The notes under the pieces are model-generated. The model worked only from the letters and a program-made list of their open reading frames with translations. It was not told where the DNA came from and did no database searches. This document shows, one piece after another, positions 44,170 to 55,354 of a DNA stretch of 64,000 bases. The stretch lies in NCBI RefSeq assembly GCF_018446385.1, contig NC_055999.1, positions 84,548,281-84,612,280 of the forward strand, given 5' to 3'. Position 1 is the stretch's first letter. Every line of letters starts with the position of its first letter. This DNA comes from Zingiber officinale. Lineage: Eukaryota > Streptophyta > Magnoliopsida > Zingiberales > Zingiberaceae. A program made the position numbers and the translations under genes.

Positions 44170-45995
44170 TATTGGGTTTTTCGGGCCGCGAAAATCGCTT
44201 TTTCGCGTCGCGGAAACCCCGAAAGCCTCGCCACCGGATCCGTGCGAAGATAAAACTTTCAAAAAACTTACGAGTACGAGTCTCTAAACCTCGATCTACA
44301 GTAGATCTACAAATAAGAAAGGTTATACCCTTGATGCGAAGCCCTTCGCAATCCCGCTCGTCCTCGATTCGTCGGATCTCGAAAGTGTCAAAGTAGACAC
44401 TTCTCTATGTGTATCCACACAAGCAAGAGATGGAGAAAAATCTCTAAGGATGTGCTAGCAACCTTAGAGATCAGTAATGGAGGAGAGGGAGAGCAAGAAG
44501 AAAGCTAGAGAGGAAGAAGATGGGAGTTACCACAAAAAATGAAACTCTCCTCATGAAAATAAAGTGGTCGGCCACTTTAGTGGAGGTTGTAACCTCCATG
44601 GGATACCAAGAGTCACAACTCTTGGTAACTCCCATGAGGTGGCATCTCACTTAAGTAACCATGATAATGTGGAGCATCATCATTGGCCCACTCAATGTCA
44701 ACTCACCAATGAGGTGGCATAAAGTCAAGTCAAACTTGACTCTTCATCTTCCTCTCAAGTCAAGTCAAACTTGACCATTTCTCTCCCATGGTTGATCAAA
44801 TCTAACCATTGGTTCAAGTCAATTTTAATTTAATGAATCTCTATTCATTGAATTAAATTGATTCAATGAGTCTAAGTCCAAATTAGACTCATTTAACACA
44901 TGAACCAAATTGAGTCTAACTCAATTAGCATACTTTGGATTACTCTTAATCCAATTTGGTTCATCACATGAACCTAATCCTTTAGGTTCATCAAATGAAC
45001 CTAATTTCCATCTAATTTCCCTTTGTGTGTGACCCTATAGGTTCTTATAACGTTGGCAATGCTCCTAAACCCATTTAGAAGCATAAGTAATGAGCGGTAT
45101 CTAGCAACACATCATTACTACCCAAGTTATAAGAATGTTGAGATCTAACATCACCTTGTGACTACTAATTGTGACTCCTCACAATATATGACAAGTGTTC
45201 TTCTATCCAAGACATCTAGATTGATCAATGTGAGACATAGACCGTGTCATCCTCTAATCAATCTAAATCTTGAACTCCAAGTAGACTCACTAAATCAAAT
45301 GAGCTCAATATCTCATATTGACTCATTTGGGCATGGCCATGCACTTCGTGGTCTCACTCTATCAAGAATATCGATGTCGCTCCCGTCATATAGGAGGGAT
45401 AAATCTCATCTACATCACTCACATCCCTCTGCATAATTCGTTACATACCTAGTAATCGCCTTTATAGTCCACCCAGTTACGGGTGACGTTTGACGAAACC
45501 AAAGTACATAACTCCTTATGTAGGGATCCATGGTGACTTCAGGTCTAAGGACTAGTAGTCATACTAATAGCCACATGAGAAAGTATATGACACTCATATA
45601 ACGATCCATGATACTTTCTCATGGCGGGTCATTTAGTATACATTCTCCAATGCATACCCATGTGTCAACTTGATATCTCTATATCCATGACTTGTGAGAT
45701 CAAGTCATCGAGTTGACCTACATGCTAGTCTTATTGCATTAACATTGTCCCTGAATGTTAATACTCGACTAGGAATGATTAAGAGTAGTGTTCCCTATAT
45801 CATCTCACTATCGGTTCAACTAACCGATTGATATAGGTGAGAACCTTCTACTCAAGGACGCTATTATACTTAGTTTATTTGGCACCAATACAAGTATAAT
45901 AACCAAAACACATGCTTTTATTTATATATAAGAATATGATACAATATGTCCATAATACAATCATCAAATGATTGGCTCTAGGTCTCTAACTAACA
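44170..45995 (-). repeat. 5' LTR of the minus-strand copia element
   Basis: 1826 bp, matching 28646-30466. Its inner end reads CCCAATA instead of CCCAACA, one mutation in the LTR terminus. Confidence 0.9.
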
Positions 45996-46826
45996 GATAT
46001 ATCAAAGCAAAAGATGATAACAAAGAGAGGCAATAATATTAAGTATCCATAATTAAATATATATATACTGATGGATATCCTTTAGGAACAGCCGATGAGG
46101 GTATACGTTCTGCCTTCTTCTATTCTTTTGTTCATCACTTACTCTCTAGTTAAAAATTAAAATCAATTAAGTTCACTATCAATATTCAAAATATATATAT
46201 GCGAACTTTAATACAAATTCTCTGTGTTGTAGAGAAAAAATAGCAATCTATGAAAGGTTCAAGGAAACAAACAATTAGAGAACCCGACTATTAGAATTAC
46301 ACAAGGAAACAAGTAATATTATCTGTTAGAAGTATTGTTATAACAATTATCTCTTCAATTAAGAAACAAAGCAAATGGAAGAGAGACAACTAACTGAGCA
46401 AATGGAAGGAAATGGAAGTATTGATTTCCTATGCTCTGGATGTCGATACAACAACCTTCAAAGAAAGAAAAACAAGCATCATCAAGAACAATATATCGAA
46501 AATAACCCTTAAAATATTCTATGAGAATAGTTTCTATGCATCTTTATGACGGTCTTAACCAAAAGACAGTTTGATCAGATCAGTATCACTGACTTATCAA
46601 ATCTGCAATCTGAGTTATCGATGCTCACCCGCTATTTCAAGCAACAGAATGCGTAGATCTTCATGCCGAATAGAGCACGAATGGTACTGCAAAGCATGTA
46701 AACAAAATCATCTAATAATGCATTGTGTACAGTAAGAAGAGGCATTCACCATTTGTTGCAGTCCCGATAACTTGCATAGTGAGGTTAGTATCTAAATTAA
46801 CTTTCTACCTACTCCTGCCTTGATGA
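45996..46826. other. Unique stretch between copia element and TRIM
   Basis: It begins with the right copy of GATAT. On the minus strand a splice-like acceptor (TTTGCAG) near 46690 is followed by an open stretch of about 20 codons, which could be a distal exon of the gene at 47965-49640. No family is recognised. Confidence 0.3.
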
Positions 46827-47526
46827 TGTTGGGGTTGCAAGGTTGCAAACATAGTCCCATATTGAAAATACATGGAAAAGATCATGGGTTTATAAGAGAA
46901 AGATATCTCCATTTGGCATGAGGCCTTTTGGGTAGAGCCCAAAAGCAAAACCATGAGGGCTTAGGCCCAAAGTGGACAATATCATGTCATTGTGGAGATA
47001 TCTAAATTCCTTCGATCCTACAATTGGTATCAGAGCTCGGATTGCCAGAAGGTTTAACCGCCGACTGTGCACAAGAGCTATGGTCTGATTGAACCATGTG
47101 AGTACAATATTGACCTCGAACAAAGAAAGTGGGGGCTCCTATGTTCGGATCAAGAGGACCAGACACCAGGCAGGAAGTCCTAGTAGGTCGGGTGGACCGA
47201 GGGGCAGGAAGTCCTAGTTGCGGCTAGGCAAGGAAGTCCTAGTAGATCGGGTAGACCGAGGGACAGGAAGACCTGGTGGGTCGAGGATCGGACGTGGGAA
47301 GCCCATGGTCCTTTGTTTGAGGGGGGGATTGTTGGGGTTGCAAGGTTGCAAACATAGTCCCATATTGAAAACACATGGAAAAGATCATGGGTTTATAAGA
47401 GAAAGATATCTCCATTTGGCATGAGGCCTTTTGGGTAGAGCCCAAGAGCAAAACCATGAGGGCTTAGGCCCAAAGTGGACAATATCATGTCATTGTGGAG
47501 ATATCTAAATTCCTTTCGATCCTACA
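46827..47526 (+). mobile_element. Complete TRIM retrotransposon, copy 2
   Basis: LTRs at 46827-47022 and 47330-47526 differ by two substitutions and one indel. The primer site TGGTATCAGAGC is at 47025-47036, and the polypurine tract GAGGGGGGGAT at 47319-47329. Target-site duplication GATGA flanks the element (46822-46826, 47527-47531). The 307-bp internal part has no coding capacity; it carries repeated GGAAGTCCTAGT boxes like those of the SIRE LTRs. The same family as 3689-4298 but younger and with all parts intact. Confidence 0.95.
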
Positions 47527-47964
47527 GATGATTCTTCTAGGTGATACAACTAAAGGAATGGAACATATCAATTCCTAGAAACTTTTGCCAACAAAATACG
47601 GGAAATTGGCTTGTACACTTTTTGTTAACTCTAGAATATTCCAACTCCTAGCCAAAGGTTAACCAAACTGCACACCAGACTAGCTCTAAGTTTAAGTATA
47701 CCAAATAGCTTCCATGATTAGGAAGCTGATAAGTCCTTCTATCTTGTTGCATATTGACTAATAAAACTCATGTTGGCTCACCTCCCACTCCCAGCACTAA
47801 TAAAATGTCTTACAGCTTACTTCTATAGTGTGTGGGGAGGCAGCCATTCCTGCATTGCTATGTCTTGAGCAAATTGATGACAACTAGCAAATTAGCACTT
47901 ACCATCTTTCTATACCATGTATCACTTTCAGTGCAATAGTAGTAGTATAAGCACAGTGAGAACT
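47527..47964. other. Unique stretch after the TRIM
   Basis: No ORF or repeat that I can assign. It may be intron of the minus-strand gene to its right. Confidence 0.4.
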
Positions 47965-48405
47965 TCAGACCTTCATGAAGAGACAAGAAGAAAAATCATA
48001 AACAAAAATATAATAAAAAATGGCTATTATAAATGGACCTTTTGTAGAGATTCCTTTCATTAAACATCCTGCATCAGATTTCTCTTGGTCAATTGCCACA
48101 TAGACTAATTTCACCAGATCAGTATCCATTGGCTCTAGGGGATGACTTGCTCCATTGAAAGAACTTCTTCCTCCTTCAAAGGAGTCAACACTCCTGAAGC
48201 TATCAACCTCAGGGGTTGATTCATTTTGATCAACCAATGTGCCTTGTATTTCAAATTCCTTTAGAACAAGTGCATCAGCATTTTGAGATCCCCAAATAAC
48301 ATCCGCACATTGTTCATTCCTTGAGCTACTTGCATGCACGTTTGAAACCTTATGAAGAGAAGAACTTTGAGTGGATAACATCTTGAACTCAGGAATCCTA
48401 TCCAT
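47965..48405 (-). CDS. Possible exon of unknown product
   Basis: An open frame of 146 codons on the minus strand, Ser/Glu/Asp-rich, including SFRSVDSFEGGRSSFNGASH and DTDLVKLVYVAID. The last 25 codons are hydrophobic and probably intronic. I do not recognise it, and it does not resemble the GATA zinc finger expected downstream of TIFY and CCT domains. It may be a piece of a second gene. Confidence 0.35.
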   Translation of the reverse strand: MDRIPEFKMLSTQSSSLHKVSNVHASSSRNEQCADVIWGSQNADALVLKEFEIQGTLVDQNESTPEVDSFRSVDSFEGGRSSFNGASHPLEPMDTDLVKLVYVAIDQEKSDAGCLMKGISTKGPFIIAIFYYIFVYDFSSCLFMKV

Positions 48406-48544
48406 TTGGAGTAAAGTTATATCATCACTTACGTTTGTCTAATCACGTGATTATAAGAACTCCGAATTCTGCTATAGCAAAAGCAGTAGATTACACAGCA
48501 AAGTTTCATTTCTTATCATCCCCCAAACTATAAATTAAGAGTGA

Positions 48545-49640
48545 CTATTAGCTTATTAACTTTGACACTGCAGACATGATGAATTCCAGAAGCCGAGCAG
48601 TAAATTCTCCATTTTTCTCTCTAGTAACCTAAAATACCAAAAAAAGAAACACTTATTAGAACAAATCTGATTAACTAATCTCCATACCCAAATCAAAGCG
48701 CTATATCAGCCTTTGCAGCTTGTAGAAATGGATAATAAAATCATAAATAGGAATATAATTAGGCATTTTTATTTGTGTTCCCTTCCTAATCTTTTTGAAA
48801 TAACCAGGTAACTGCAAGCATGCCAAAATTAATATTGAAATAATAGTGTATACAAAGCATTCACTATAGGAATGATTTTAGATGATTCGCCCATCCTACC
48901 TTGACGCTACTTCCTTGTGAACAGTGTAACGTATCTTCTTCTCAAAGTTACGCTCTTTTCGCTTTTCTCGGAACCTCATTAAGGATGCAATTCTATGAGG
49001 CATATCTCCACGCTGACACATATTAAAAGCCACTGAACTCATTAATGCATGAAAGCAAATTGGCATGTGGTAATGTTTAAGCAAACCTTAGTTGGGATAA
49101 CAGATGATGGAAAAGGATTTGATCCGGCCTGCATCTCACGACCTCCCAGTAACAATAGCATGGCTTGAACCTAAAATATCAGACAAAAGAAGAAAAAACC
49201 AGTAAGATTCAAAGTTTAGGACTGCAGTGAGTAAACCAAATACTAGACGGTGACAAAACCAACCTTTTTGGGAGAAACAGAATCGAAAACATACACTTCT
49301 CCCTGGAACAAGAGGGTAAGCTGATTCTCGCCTGGCTGTACTGTTACTAAAGGTTGAGTATCACCCAGATGACTCGGACCAGATAGTCCATCTGCCTCCA
49401 TTTCCCCGTTCTCCACTGCTCCTACGCCTTCCTCCTCTATCCTGTGGCTGCTGCTGCTGCAGTCCGCCTCCTCGTACTGCTGCAATGTCCACGCATCTAC
49501 AGCGACAATCAGCTCCAGTGCCTCCTACCGCGTGACCTCCATCGACATGGGACATAAACGACACATCGGGATGAACCTAGTGGCCGACCGACATGCTGTG
49601 GATGTGGTGGCTATGAAAGCTCTCGATGATTGTCGGATTA
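48545..49640 (-). pseudogene. TIFY-CCT gene (ZIM-like/GATA-type ZML), decayed, no GATA finger
   Basis: Exons on the minus strand: first exon ending at 49264, second 49170-49087, third 49012-48900, possible fourth about 48635-48550. The first ends with the TIFY domain (NQLTLLFQGEVYVFDSVSPK), the second gives VQAMLLLLGGRE, the TIFY end, and the third the CCT domain ([20 protein letters not shown]). Intron phases agree (0, 0, 2) and borders are GT-AG. This order is diagnostic of ZML transcription factors, which add a C-terminal GATA finger. Defects: stops in the N-terminal part (near 49526 and 49592 in the frames that could encode it), a frameshift in the fourth exon, and no GATA-finger exon in 48400-47527. 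It lies next to a CACTA terminus (49990-50269). It may be a captured gene copy or a decayed host gene. Confidence 0.75.
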
Positions 49641-49989
49641 ACTGCATCAAGCGGGTCAAGATTTCCACTCATCCCTGGTAGTGGAGATCTTTTGTTAGCG
49701 CTCGAATTCTTCAAGCCTCTGAGTTGGATCAGAAAAAATTTAGGAACAGAAGTTCAAAGACAACAGAAACAAGTCAAGTCTAACAAAAAAGAAGAATGGG
49801 GAAAAAAAAGAGGACATCATCCTGGAGGAAGATCCAGCAGAGGCGGACGGTCGGTCGACAGGACGGCGTGAAGAGATTTTATGAGGAGAGGAAAAGAAAA
49901 ATGGCTAGGGTTGAATGCGAAGGGGAAGACACGGCGCCGAAAAGATATTCAGAGAGAGGGAAACCAAAAACTGCACGCAAGGGGAAAAA
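49641..49989. other. Purine-rich stretch between ZML fragment and CACTA terminus
   Basis: G/A-rich on the plus strand (pyrimidine-rich for a minus-strand transcript), as expected of a 5' leader or promoter of the gene to its left. It resembles in composition the leader at 9560-9830 of the first CACTA element. Open frames here are not convincing. Confidence 0.35.
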
Positions 49990-50269
49990 AGACCAAAGTC
50001 AAATACAACGGTTTTATCAAAACTGTTGTTGTAACCCTTAAAAACGCGGATAAAGACAACGGTTTATAAAACCATTGTAAAAAGTGTTGTCGTTTTAAAA
50101 AGAAGTCGCTCACTGACAACAGTTTTCACAAAACCGTTGTCTTTATATTTAATGGGGAGTTCAAAGACAACAGTTTTGGCAAAAATCGTTGTCTTTGAGC
50201 AAATACGCAAGACTTTCTCTTAAAATCGTTGTCATAGGGGTGTTGTCTTTTAACATTTTTGTTGTAGTG
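49990..50269. mobile_element. Right terminus of a third CACTA-like element
   Basis: Five or more inverted or direct copies of AAAGACAACGGTTTT / AAAACCGTTGTCTTT lead to TTTTTGTTGTAGTG at 50269, a CACTA-type end. I found no left terminus beginning CACTACAAC in the window, so the extent is unknown. It may reach leftward and include the ZML fragment. Confidence 0.65.
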
Positions 50270-51589
50270 TTGTTTTATTATCTGATATGTTTGAATGAGC
50301 TTTGTAGGAAAGTCTTAAGTATACTTAGGCAAAAGTCCTACCTACGGTTAGGCAGGTGGAAAACCCTAGGTGGTGGTAACCCTAAGTCCTAGGGGTGGTA
50401 ACCCTAGGTAAAGAAAATTCCTAGTTGCAGTTAGGTAAAGGAAAAACCTAGGGGTGGTAACCCTAGGTCCTAGGGGGTGGTAATCCTAGGCGGAAAGTCT
50501 TGGCGGGTTGAAGTCTTCGGGTAAAAATCCTAGAGTCAAGAACTCTAGGTTGAAAGTCCTGGTGTCGCGAACCAGGTGGAAGACTGGATGGGTCATAGAG
50601 CGGACGTCCAACATGAAGACCAGAAGCTTCAGGCGTTGAGCAAAAGTCCAGTTGATCTGGAGGATCAACTGGCAGATCAACTGGCAACAGGTAAACTCTC
50701 CTGTGTGGAGTAGGTGAGGACGCATTCCTCGGTGAGGGAACTGTAGGCGTCGATTCGACCTAAGGTTTCTGGAGGAAATCCGAATTCATAACCGAACAGT
50801 CCGAAGGCTGTCAACTTATTTTGTTTGATATTATTTGCTACTTGTCTAACTCTATTTTGCAAGGAACTAACGATTCTGTAAGGTTGGACTTAGCCTTGAT
50901 CGGTCGACCGAATAACCAGATCGGTCGACCGAACCCTAGTATAACCAGATCAGATTTCCAGATTGCACACTAGGTTCGATCGATGGATCGGTCGATCGAA
51001 CCCAGGGATCGATCGACTAAACCATGGATATGAGTTGACTTGATCGAAGCGAGGTGATCAGATCGGATGAGGAGGAGATCATCTGATCGGTCGACCGAAC
51101 ATAGGGATCGATTGACCGATCCGCTTCAAGTCAAACCTGATCCCGAGCTTTGAGGATCTAGATCAGATCTAAAGAGGTTATAAAAAGGAGCCACGGGTAG
51201 CACTTCGAAGATAACTCAAAATAGAACAACTTGTGCTCCTGTGCGCTACTCCGAACGCCTCAACAACGCTCAGTTGTTTAGACAATCGACGACTACTTTC
51301 TTCATTTTGTATTGTCGGTATAATCATTCTTTAGTCTGTACTTGTACTTGTATTCTTGTAAACAATTTCGGGTCTATAGTGATTGCCCAACGAAAGCGAT
51401 CAACGATCGCGGGCCTTAGAGTAGGAGTCGCCATAGACTTCGAACCAAGTAAAAGAAATAGTGTTAGCGTTGCTTTTGTGTTTATTACTTTTTCACTGCG
51501 TATTTACTCGATAGTTTTTAGAAACGAACGAAATAGCCATGAGCGCTATTCACCCCCCCCCCTCCCCCTCTAGCACTTTCGATCTAACA
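50270..51589 (+). repeat. 5'-truncated SIRE-type LTR with TCGGTCGACCGA array
   Basis: It enters the LTR family at AGGAAAGTCTTAAG (about 50307) and continues through the CCTAGG boxes, a TATA box (TTATAAAAAGG near 51178), GAACGAAATAGCC, a poly-C stretch and the end at TCTAACA (51589). The first 60-80 bp of the LTR are missing at the CACTA junction. In the U3 position where relatives have GGCGCC, this copy has about six variants of TCGGTCGACCGA (50896-51120). Confidence 0.8.
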
Positions 51590-51997
51590 ATTCACCCCTT
51601 TGAGACTAAGTTAGGTTATTGAGAAAATGAATCGTATATTTCTCTTGATACTGATTATTCCTTTGAGACCTTATATAGATGGTGCATAACATTTTTTATG
51701 GGGGGCGAACCTTGCGTGTAGCAGATAAGTGTCTATCACCGGAAGTATGAGAACACAGTTAACTGAAAAATTGACTAGGCTTAGAGATTGATGCTTGAGA
51801 AAGTTAAGACACTGATCACACTAAGCATGAAGAACTTCTACTTAGGCCACACTCAAATAATTTTTTTATCATGCTCATCAATAAAATATATAATAGATTT
51901 ATATTGATTCACTAGGGATTATTACATGTCATCTACACACATAAATCTAAATTGTGAGTTTTACTTGAGGATAAGTAAATGTTTAAGTCTGAGAGTG
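51590..51997 (+). repeat. Athila 3' noncoding fragment
   Basis: Homologous to 23331-23711, starting TTCACCCCTTTGAGAC and ending with the polypurine tract TTTAAGTCTGAGAGTG at 51997. It is the tail of a second, more diverged Athila copy. Confidence 0.75.
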
Positions 51998-52380
51998 TGA
52001 TGTGCGTAGATTATATAGACTTTTATGTATATTTTAATGTATATCTACTTGTATTCATGAGCATAATCTATATTTATTGCACCCTATTTTATTATAATAT
52101 CAAATTTCCACTCTTTTTATTCAGATATCTACTCTTTGTATTTTTTTTGATTGACAGGACATGATTTGGAGCTAAAACAACTCTTGTAGATAATTTAGAG
52201 AACAAACGAAGAAAAAGAGTCTGACTGAGTGAAATCAACATGGTTGTGCCACATGTCTAAAGGAGGAGAAGGCGCCAGCTGTGTGAACCCACATAGTCGT
52301 GCCCCCCCCCCCCAACCAGGGGCAAATCAAGCTCACACCGTGTGAAACCACATGGTCGTGTCAAAACTAATTTGGCTTCT
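51998..52380 (+). repeat. Start of an Athila 3' LTR, truncated
   Basis: Begins TGATGTGCGTAGATTATA, matching the LTR starts at 16323 and 23712, and reaches the CACGG/GTCGTG boxes near 52245-52360. Sequence of a different origin follows. Confidence 0.7.
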
Positions 52381-54835
52381 CTTGTATATAGATTTTTTTT
52401 ATTTGGATAGACAGAAGATAATTGTCTAGGTTCATTACAAGCAAAACAAGTAATGATATTAGCATAAGTTGTCTTTGGTTTGATTTTTCTCACATGTTTT
52501 TCCTTATTTAGGTATGATTTCTTTTCTCTACTTTTTCTAGCATAGTGTGTTTTTCTAGCTTTTACTATTTTTGGTTTTGTTATAGATTGTCTGGGTGTTC
52601 TTGATGGAGTGTTTCTATGGTTTGTTCATGTTCTAGGTTGGGAAAGACCATATTGTTGAGGAGTATAAATCCTGACTACAAAATTCATATTATTAATTTT
52701 TAAATTATTTTTGTATGTAGATGTAGGTACATTTTTCTTTATGGAAATAATATGTTGAATACGTGCTCCAACATTATCATATTGTGGTGCTACTTTCATA
52801 TCTGTCCAGGTTTTATGTATTTCTTTTCCTAAATCTCTTGGAAGCAAGAGAAATGATTGTTCCCAATTTCTTCAAAAATTCTTTTATTGAATCAAGATCA
52901 TGGACCCAAAGTTGTACAGGAGGCCATATTCCATTAGAGTAAATGAGTAATAAGCTTGCCTTTATAAGAAGTGGTGGTATAAGCTTCATAATCCAAATTA
53001 GCCTTTTGGAAAGAATAGAGGAGCTCACACTTATAGCCATATTTGGCAGAGTCTGTACATGTTGAGCCGATCTTTTGGCATTTAAGGTTTGGGTTGAACT
53101 CTACTCCATAGACTATGGTCATGCCTTAAGGAGGATTTTTATGAAAAGCTTTAGGTGCCTCACATATTTCCATAAATGTTTATAAAGTTGACTTTTCAGC
53201 TAAACTTCTCACATAAGTAGTAATGTCATTTGGTATAGTGTTGGGGAAATCCAATAATCAAGATTATGAAGCTCTTTGAGAGGTTGTTGTTGTAGTCTAT
53301 TCTTTTAATTGGGCCAATGTTAAGTAGTTTGGCCTATGAGAAGTTTGGCCAGAGGCGGAAGAAGGTCTAACGGGTGCTTCAGAGCCAAGTATTTAGGCAT
53401 AAGTTTTTTTATTGTCAGGACTTGGGCTGGTAGACCTTGTTTCTGTAAGTGTTCATGTTTTAAGTAAAGTACTCATAAATAAATGAGGACCAAGTTGTGT
53501 ATGTGCAACATCCAAGACTTCTTCAAAAGAATAAAATCCCTTGAATTATAGATGTTCTAAGCCTTGGATGACTAAGTTTGTTTCTTCCCAAGTGGAATAT
53601 ACCCTTGCTTGAGATCCGGAGAAAACCACGTAACAAGAAGAACTTCTTATCTATGGCTTTTGTATTGTAGTAAGAAAGTAGTTTGATAGTGCATTAATCA
53701 TAGTAATTTTATATCCCGAGCTGTCGGGTATTGTAGGAATATTCCAAATGTTGTAAATAATATAATTTTAAATATGGTCTAGTTTGTCTCTGGAAGAGAA
53801 GTGGAGCTGGTCTTCTTATTGTGTAAATTGTTGTAAGTCTTGGGTATCAAAATGCATAGTTTTGGTAGCAAAAATACGTACTTTTCTTGGTCTATCCATA
53901 TTCCTATCAAAATAGCAAAGTTAGCAACATGAATTTAATGTAATAATCGAGAGATGGTATCTATTAAAGAATTATTGATTCCTTTTATATGTTTCTAGTT
54001 AACATGTAATTCCTTATTGATGATAGTATTTGTGAATTTTAACTATCACTTAGTACTTAATTATTTTAGTAAACCTTTTGTTTGTTGGCTATATTTGACT
54101 ATAGCTTCACAATCTATTCTAATAGTAATTTCTTGTTTATTGTAGATAAATAATCAAAATATTTTCAGACAATAAATGACAACTAATATTTCATAGTTTA
54201 GAGAAATTAAATGTTCTTTTTCTTGAAATTTTTCAGAGGCATATTTGCATAAAGTTTTAATAGTTTTGGGATCATATTTGAAATTTTTCTAAATAAAATA
54301 TCTCCTCATCTTGTCTCACATTCGTCTGTTGTAATGACTAAGTAGTTAGGATCAAATGACAGTGTTAACATAGGAATGATTTTAACTAACTATTTAATTT
54401 GTTGAATAAGTGTTATGTTTTACTGATTGAAATATTTTTATCCTATTAAAAATGTCTTCTTGTATAACATGCCATTGATTTTACCTATATCTTTCAGATA
54501 AGGACATGCATAATTAAAGCGACCTAGAAAGACTTTTTGAGCTTTAGCATATTCCATTTTATTAGGAAAAGTCATGATTTTAGTTGAAATATACGGTTGA
54601 AGTGCTATCTATCTTGACCTATTTCAGTACCTAAAAAATTAATATGAGTAGTGACTATTTTTATTTTCTTACCAGAAATATTAAAAGCATGTTTTTCGAA
54701 TACATTAAAAATAATATGAAAATGAATATAATGTTTCTATTTAATATTAGAGAAGATTAATATATCATGAATGTAAATCCAATAATGAAACATTTTGAAA
54801 AATATCTATTTTTTAATATTTCTTTACTGTTAATT
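52381..54835 (-). mobile_element. Endogenous pararetrovirus (Caulimoviridae) fragment, decayed
   Basis: Read on the minus strand, 54835 to about 53930 is the end of a caulimovirid reverse transcriptase followed by RNase H. The RT active-site motif lies at about 54750-54775, with His in place of the first catalytic Asp (YIHD). A segment at about 53640-53460 resembles the viroplasmin/translational transactivator family. Further open pieces lie at 53122-52934, 52847-52626 and 52493-52380; the last has a Cys-x2-Cys that looks like a decayed zinc knuckle. The frame is broken by many stops and frameshifts, and neither movement protein, full RT nor protease is present. It is a relic that cannot produce virus. 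Genus is not assigned. Confidence 0.75.
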
Positions 54836-55354
54836 CATATATTTCATTTTTATAACCCTATTAATCTTGAAAATAGACGATTTAATCCCAAAATCGATCA
54901 TTAGTTAAACTTAAAAAGTCCAGATGAATCCTAACCTAACGCTCAACGTTAAAAGTACCACCGTGAACGGTCCCTATAAAAAAAAATCGAATTCTCATTA
55001 CATTAACATATCATCATGTTATTTACCATCGCACCATTCCTGACCTGCTCCTATTCTACGTAACAACTAGTCATTAGATAATTCCAAAATAGATTTTTAC
55101 GGAGTGAGTCACCTCCGATAATTCACCACTATTCAATTTTCCCAGAAACATCTGCATTTTCCCATATGGTTGATTTGGATCGGACCTTTAGAATATGGAT
55201 CGACCTGGACCCGGATCCGGTTTCCTTATTTCCCTGAATTTTAAGTCTCCAATCTCTTTCTCCACTCAGCGTTAGTTGTTCTTGGAGGGTGCCTGGATCC
55301 AGCAGCTGCTCTCGTCTTCTCGCCTTCAGTCTTCCCTCATCAAGAGATCTCGAA
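54836..55354 (+). promoter_or_regulatory. Upstream region and 5' leader of the coatomer zeta gene
   Basis: Between the pararetrovirus relic and the start codon. The segment from about 55190 to 55354 is pyrimidine-rich (CTCTTTCTCC, TTCTCGCCTTC), typical of a plant 5' leader. I cannot place a TATA box with confidence. Confidence 0.5.

Larger units (their letters stand above)
28646..45995 (-). mobile_element. Complete Ty1-copia element on the minus strand, with a nested insertion
   Basis: LTRs of about 1.82 kb lie at 28646-30466 (3') and 44170-45995 (5'). The target-site duplication GATAT flanks both ends (28641-28645, 45996-46000). The methionine-tRNA primer site lies at 44156-44168 and the polypurine tract at 30467-30481. 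Gag, protease, integrase, RT and RNase H follow in copia order on the minus strand from 34012 down to 30487. The 1.8-kb LTR length and gag sequence suggest an Angela/Tork-type lineage, not proven. Several stops and a frameshift make it inactive. A plus-strand element (34826-43364) is inserted in its leader. Confidence 0.9.

Noticed and set aside
47023-47040. Sequence resembling a tRNA end (TGGTATCAGAGC)
   Set aside because: This is the primer-binding site of a retroelement, complementary to the tRNA 3' end; no tRNA gene surrounds it here, at 4087, 36094, 44156 or 63547.
46827-47526. Cassandra-type TRIM with 5S rRNA promoter in its LTR
   Set aside because: I could not find the 5S-like internal promoter boxes in the LTRs, so only the general TRIM assignment is made.
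49626-50069. Plus-strand open frames rich in Lys/Arg/Gly
   Set aside because: They fall in a purine-rich leader and transposon terminal repeats, overlap each other in different frames and show no domain.
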